This document shows, in pieces, positions 14,055 to 16,382 of a stretch of DNA of 16,382 nt (within the stretch, counting starts at the first letter, position 1; every line of letters starts with the position of its first letter). This DNA is from Flavobacteriales bacterium UBA5939 (GTDB taxonomy: Bacteria; Bacteroidota; Bacteroidia; Flavobacteriales; Schleiferiaceae): contig DJCX01000053.1 of the NCBI GenBank assembly GCA_002430755.1, positions 1 to 16,382 on the forward strand, in the 5' to 3' direction. The notes under the pieces are model-generated. The model saw only the letters and a list, made by a program, of their open reading frames with translations. It ran no database searches and was not told the DNA's origin. The position numbers were made by a program, and so were the translations under genes.

Positions 14055-15092
14055 ATGAAAACTAAATTATCAATCTTACTTGTTGCGCTTGCGACTTCGC
14101 TATTTGCACAAAATGTACCTTCTGTAGCCGTATTGGACTTTGATACGCGTGGTTACGATGAAGTAGAACGCCACCAGATCATTCAAAAATTGACACTTGA
14201 AATGATTAATATGAGTGGGTATGAAGTGATCGATAACTACGACGTTGAATACATTTCTCAACGCGATGATGTCGATTTTACCGGTTGTTTCTCGAGAATC
14301 TGTTTGAAGGAACTTGGAGACAAGCTGGACGTGGATTTCATTTTGACAGGCTCTATGAACCTGCTAGGTGAAAAAGTAAGTACTACGGTACGTCTCTTTG
14401 ATGTGAAGAAAGGTTCTTTTGTAAACAGTGCAAATAGAAACTACGTCGATGTGCCCAAGAACGACCTTTTAATGGCGGAGCTCACATTGAACGACATGAT
14501 GGGTATTGAAAACGATGCCGAATTGGTTAGAAGAGTAACTATTGCGAACGATTACGAGAATATCCTGAACAATCCGTTCGATAGAACCATTGTTGCGGAG
14601 GGTCCTCGTATGGGGTTCGGCTTTGTTACTGGTAATAACGCTGCAATTCTCGCCAAACCATACGACCAGGGTGGTTTCGATATGCAAATTCCATTGATGT
14701 CTCAGTTCGGTTACCAGTTTGAAAAAGCATACATCACGACGGGTAACTGGCAAGCTCTTGCCGAGTTGATTCCACTTATCAGTGGCCTAGAATCGAACCG
14801 ATTTGTACCAAACTTGACTTTGTTAAACGGTCTTAGAAACAACAATACCGGGTGGGAATTTGCCTTTGGTCCGACTGTAGATTTTACCCGCACTTTAGAC
14901 GGTCAGTTAGATAGTAGAGGGGATATCGCCATCTCAACGGCTCTCGTATTCTCTGTGGGAAAAACAATTAAGAGTGGGGAAATGAACTTCCCTGTGAACG
15001 CCTACTTCATTCCGCCGAAAGACGGTACCTCGTACCGCTTCGGAATTTCAATGGGGTGGAATGCTTCAGGTAAGAAGCGACTGTTAGATTAA
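14055..15092 (+). CDS. Exported protein with CsgG/TolB-like N-terminal domain and beta-barrel-like C-terminal half
   Basis: A 345-residue exported protein. Residues 1-18 form a signal peptide (MKTKLSILLVALATSLFA). Residues about 21-140 resemble the CsgG/TolB-N/LpoB-type periplasmic fold: the opening strand VPSVAVLDFDTRG, helices, and LDVDFILTGSMNLLGEKVSTTVRLFDVKKGSFV, which are typical of this group. A cysteine pair, Cys78 and Cys83 in GCFSRICLKELG, probably forms a disulfide. The second half (about 175-345) has alternating strands such as RMGFGFVTG, GWEFAFGPTVDF and AISTALVFSVGK, like an outer-membrane beta-barrel, though it lacks a final aromatic residue. Function unknown; a cell-envelope role is inferred. 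A terminator follows at 15114-15147. Regulation by the adjacent Crp/Fnr pair is conceivable but unproven. Confidence 0.75.
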   Translation: MKTKLSILLVALATSLFAQNVPSVAVLDFDTRGYDEVERHQIIQKLTLEMINMSGYEVIDNYDVEYISQRDDVDFTGCFSRICLKELGDKLDVDFILTGSMNLLGEKVSTTVRLFDVKKGSFVNSANRNYVDVPKNDLLMAELTLNDMMGIENDAELVRRVTIANDYENILNNPFDRTIVAEGPRMGFGFVTGNNAAILAKPYDQGGFDMQIPLMSQFGYQFEKAYITTGNWQALAELIPLISGLESNRFVPNLTLLNGLRNNNTGWEFAFGPTVDFTRTLDGQLDSRGDIAISTALVFSVGKTIKSGEMNFPVNAYFIPPKDGTSYRFGISMGWNASGKKRLLD

Positions 15093-15113
15093 CTTTCTAG
15101 CTAATTATGTGTT

Positions 15114-15147
15114 AAACCCGTGTTGGTACAGCCAGCGCGGGTTTTTT
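15114..15147 (+). terminator. Intrinsic terminator after the CsgG-like gene
   Basis: Arms at 15114-15126 and 15132-15144 pair over 13 positions, two of them G-U, around a 5-base loop (TACAG), and are followed by a T-tract ending at 15147. It lies 22 bases after the stop at 15092 and 18 bases before the next start. Confidence 0.88.
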
Positions 15148-15164
15148 CGTTCTACCTTTATACC

Positions 15165-16382
15165 ATGAAATTAGCGCACCGCTTTTTTACTGCCTTGGCC
15201 TTAATACCGGCCTTTTTCTCGCTGAATGCGCAAACCGATACCTCGACCTTGTTGGCGCCAGTGACTGTGGTCTACAATGAAGATCCAGCTATTGCCATCG
15301 TCAAAGATGCCATGAAAGCGCTCGGGGATTATGAGCTGCGCCGACCGGACAATCTCAAGGTATATGCTTCGCGGAAAGAGAACGGAAAGGAACTGCGATT
15401 TGAACAAGTTTCTTCCATATACTTTAATAATACTATGCCGTATCAGGAAGTCGAGGCGTTCAAGGACTACAAGGCTGTTCGGGCAGATTTTGGCAACAGT
15501 ATTCAGGCATCTGCATCTGGGCAGTTTGATTTTAAAACCGACTTTGACCCTACAGACGGTTTAGACGGGGGTACTTTTAAAGAATACCCGCTGACGAATT
15601 ACAGCAATACAGATTGGACACCTTTACGCCGTGTAGAAAATGCTTTAATTGATGCCGTAGCAATTCCTGGGCTTTTAAGCCAAGGCACTTTCTTCAGAAC
15701 CACGTTTAAGCTCACGGGTGAGTTTGAGGACGAGAGTGATTATTCGTACACCATTTCGTTCGCTCCAAAATCCGCGAAAGGGTGGAAGGGAACAATGGTC
15801 ATAGGCGGGGACGATTTTCGAGTACGGTCTATTAAAGCGAGCTACGGCGATATTTATATAGAGCAAGAATACAGCAGCAGCGGGGCGTTTTATACAGAGA
15901 ACTTTATTTGGCGTTTTTCTCAAACCGAGTATCGGCAAGAGGTCATCAGTGTGAATACCATAAGCAAGCCGAAGAAAAATAGCCCCATGATGGTGGCTTA
16001 CATCCCCGAAGTTGCCAATACCGACCCGGACTACTGGCAACAATACCGGAGTAGTGATCCAGAGGTAGATGCATGGACCAGAAAACAAGACAGCCTGATT
16101 CGTTATTTAAATTCCGATGAATACCTCGATAGTGCAGATGCCGTATATAATGAATTTCATTGGTACGAGCCTTTGGTAAGCGGTGTAGGCTACCGGAAGC
16201 GTAGTATGGGAACCTTCTTTTACTACAGTCCACTCATAGGTCAGTGGAATTTTGTGGGTATTGGAGGTACAAGGTGGACCCCAGCATTCATTGGCTCTAA
16301 GCGATTTTCAAATTATCAGAGTGTTGAGGGGCAGTTAGTGCCGAACTACGGCTTTTTAAACAATGATTTGAAAGGTTCATTA
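15165..16382 (+). CDS. DUF5686-like outer-membrane-associated protein (partial, open at right edge)
   Basis: The frame is open from ATG 15165 to the window end, 406 codons, without a stop. Residues 1-23 form a signal peptide (MKLAHRFFTALALIPAFFSLNAQ). The mature part opens with VTVVYNEDPAIAIVKDAM, like the segment after the carboxypeptidase-regulatory domain in DUF5686 proteins. TDPDYWQQYRSSDPEVDAW followed by QDSLIRYL recalls the 'D-x-x-W-x-x-x-R ... DS' stretch of that family, and SPLIGQWNFVGIGG and YQSVEG resemble the start of its C-terminal beta-barrel. The usual N-terminal carboxypeptidase-regulatory domain is missing. The rest of the barrel should lie beyond 16382. The family call is by resemblance only; a different Bacteroidota outer-membrane protein is possible. 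Confidence 0.65.
   Translation, partial: MKLAHRFFTALALIPAFFSLNAQTDTSTLLAPVTVVYNEDPAIAIVKDAMKALGDYELRRPDNLKVYASRKENGKELRFEQVSSIYFNNTMPYQEVEAFKDYKAVRADFGNSIQASASGQFDFKTDFDPTDGLDGGTFKEYPLTNYSNTDWTPLRRVENALIDAVAIPGLLSQGTFFRTTFKLTGEFEDESDYSYTISFAPKSAKGWKGTMVIGGDDFRVRSIKASYGDIYIEQEYSSSGAFYTENFIWRFSQTEYRQEVISVNTISKPKKNSPMMVAYIPEVANTDPDYWQQYRSSDPEVDAWTRKQDSLIRYLNSDEYLDSADAVYNEFHWYEPLVSGVGYRKRSMGTFFYYSPLIGQWNFVGIGGTRWTPAFIGSKRFSNYQSVEGQLVPNYGFLNNDLKGSL

Noticed and set aside
15153..15160. TACCTTTA as a -7 promoter box for the last gene
   Set aside because: It lies only 4 bases before the ATG, so transcription would begin at or inside the start codon, and no -33 element is at the right distance.
1..16382. 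CRISPR array, tRNA, rRNA, insertion sequence or prophage
   Set aside because: No regularly spaced repeats, cloverleaf or rRNA-like stretch, transposase, integrase or phage gene was seen.

Overview
The window looks like chromosomal DNA of a marine-type Bacteroidota, most probably in or near Flavobacteriales. Three things point that way. First, a 1352-residue secreted protein ends in a type IX secretion (T9SS) sorting domain. Second, the promoter-like boxes match the Bacteroidota -7 consensus TAnnTTTG rather than an E. coli -10 box. Third, a DUF5686-like outer-membrane protein is present and Shine-Dalgarno signals are mostly absent. No rRNA, tRNA, CRISPR array, insertion sequence or phage gene was seen. 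Coding is dense, and no gene-free stretch reaches 300 bases (the longest, 441-616, is 176 bases and holds the trxA terminator).

Layout. Positions 1-41 are the tail of an unidentified gene, followed by thioredoxin (trxA) with its own promoter and a strong terminator. A single large gene (617-4675) encodes a secreted alpha/beta-hydrolase with a beta-helix-like region and a T9SS tail. A tightly coupled three-gene operon (4744-7504, two ATGA overlaps) encodes a DegT-family aminotransferase, a left-handed beta-helix N-acetyltransferase and a non-hydrolysing UDP-sugar 2-epimerase. Together they resemble WlbC/WlbB/WlbD (WbpE/WbpD/WbpI), which make UDP-ManNAc(3NAc)A for surface polysaccharide. The dehydrogenase and 3-oxidase of that pathway are not in the window.

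On the minus strand, 9581 to 7505 is a four-gene operon: SRPBCC protein, DUF429 (RNase H-like fold), DUF2452 (relative of human C1orf50) and a small serine hydrolase. Upstream of it lies a membrane-anchored TPR-like gene, divergent from a TrmH-family RNA 2'-O-methyltransferase. Next come an AlbA_2 (Schlafen-like) protein with a C-terminal winged helix, a small helical protein of unknown function, a small lipoprotein, and a very small basic protein that has its own terminator.

From 12719 two overlapping Crp/Fnr-type regulators are followed by an outer-membrane protein with a CsgG/TolB-like N-terminal half. A terminator then precedes a DUF5686-like protein that runs off the right edge.

Three convergent gene pairs (7504/7505, 10881/10878, 11982/11983) meet stop codon to stop codon, with zero spacing or a 4-base overlap and no terminator between. 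I found no clear novel system. The best leads are the four-gene minus operon, the overlapping Crp/Fnr pair with a dyad upstream, and the small basic gene next to that dyad.
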